Shown: positions 55,439 through 55,486 of the stretch, in pieces
How positions within the stretch are numbered: position 1 is the stretch's first letter
How the letters are laid out: each line of letters starts with the position of its first letter
From: Sporothrix humicola
Lineage: Eukaryota > Ascomycota > Sordariomycetes > Ophiostomatales > Ophiostomataceae
Assembly: GCA_021396245.1 (NCBI GenBank)
Contig: WNYE01000144.1
Span: forward strand, 1 to 55,486
Direction: 5' to 3'
DNA: 55,486 bases
Notes under the pieces: generated by a model
Told to the model about the DNA's origin: nothing
Databases searched by the model: none
Seen by the model: the letters and a program-made list of their open reading frames with translations, nothing else
Position numbers and translations under genes: made by a program

Positions 55439-55486
55439 GGTTAAATGGCCGGGTTTGTTTGGGGTATAGACAATATTTTAATTGTT

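Noticed and set aside
1..55486. A biosynthetic or defence gene cluster
   Set aside because: None of the nine genes is a typical cluster enzyme, transporter or cluster regulator; the set is dispersed housekeeping.

Overview
The window is nuclear DNA of a filamentous ascomycete (Pezizomycotina, most likely a Sordariomycete; I do not name a genus). The reasons are short introns (about 55-120 nt, a few longer) with GT...AG ends and CTAAC-type branch points, GC-rich third codon positions, long gene-free leaders, and housekeeping proteins of clearly fungal type. There is no bacterial, organellar, rRNA or tRNA sequence that I can recognise and no CRISPR array. Both ends of the window run into long A/T homopolymers, so it looks like a whole contig that stops at low-complexity sequence.

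Nine protein genes can be supported. Six lie on the minus strand: an SLA1-type endocytic adaptor (623-4476), AMP deaminase (6641-10281), a YEA4/SLC35B4-type nucleotide-sugar transporter (11841-13192), the PP2A B55 regulatory subunit (17793-19923), beta-tubulin (29215-31328) and a large disordered protein resembling the Byr4/Bfa1 cytokinesis regulator (33195-37738). Three lie on the plus strand: two proteins I do not recognise (22578-23693 and 26639-28504) and a GCN20/ABCF3 translation-control ATPase (52788-55076). I worked out exon structures by hand. Many terminal coding exons are very small (7 to 44 nt), and their borders join into conserved protein sequence.

The genes do not form a pathway cluster. 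Loosely, SLA1, beta-tubulin, PP2A-B55 and the Byr4-like protein all concern cytoskeleton, polarity or cell-cycle exit, while AMP deaminase and GCN20 concern nucleotide and amino-acid homeostasis. I regard this as ordinary housekeeping linkage.

The spaces between genes are large. The biggest, 37739-52787 (15 kb), lies between divergent genes and shows no recognisable coding sequence. It contains the most notable object in the window: a 478-bp non-autonomous transposable element at 40706-41183. It has about 64-bp imperfect terminal inverted repeats, a perfect 9-bp target-site duplication and a tandem-repeat core, which is the profile of a Mutator-like (MULE) miniature element. Other intergenic features are short hexamer-type tandem repeats upstream of several genes, including four CCAAT boxes at 6-bp intervals, and long pyrimidine-rich sense-strand leaders.
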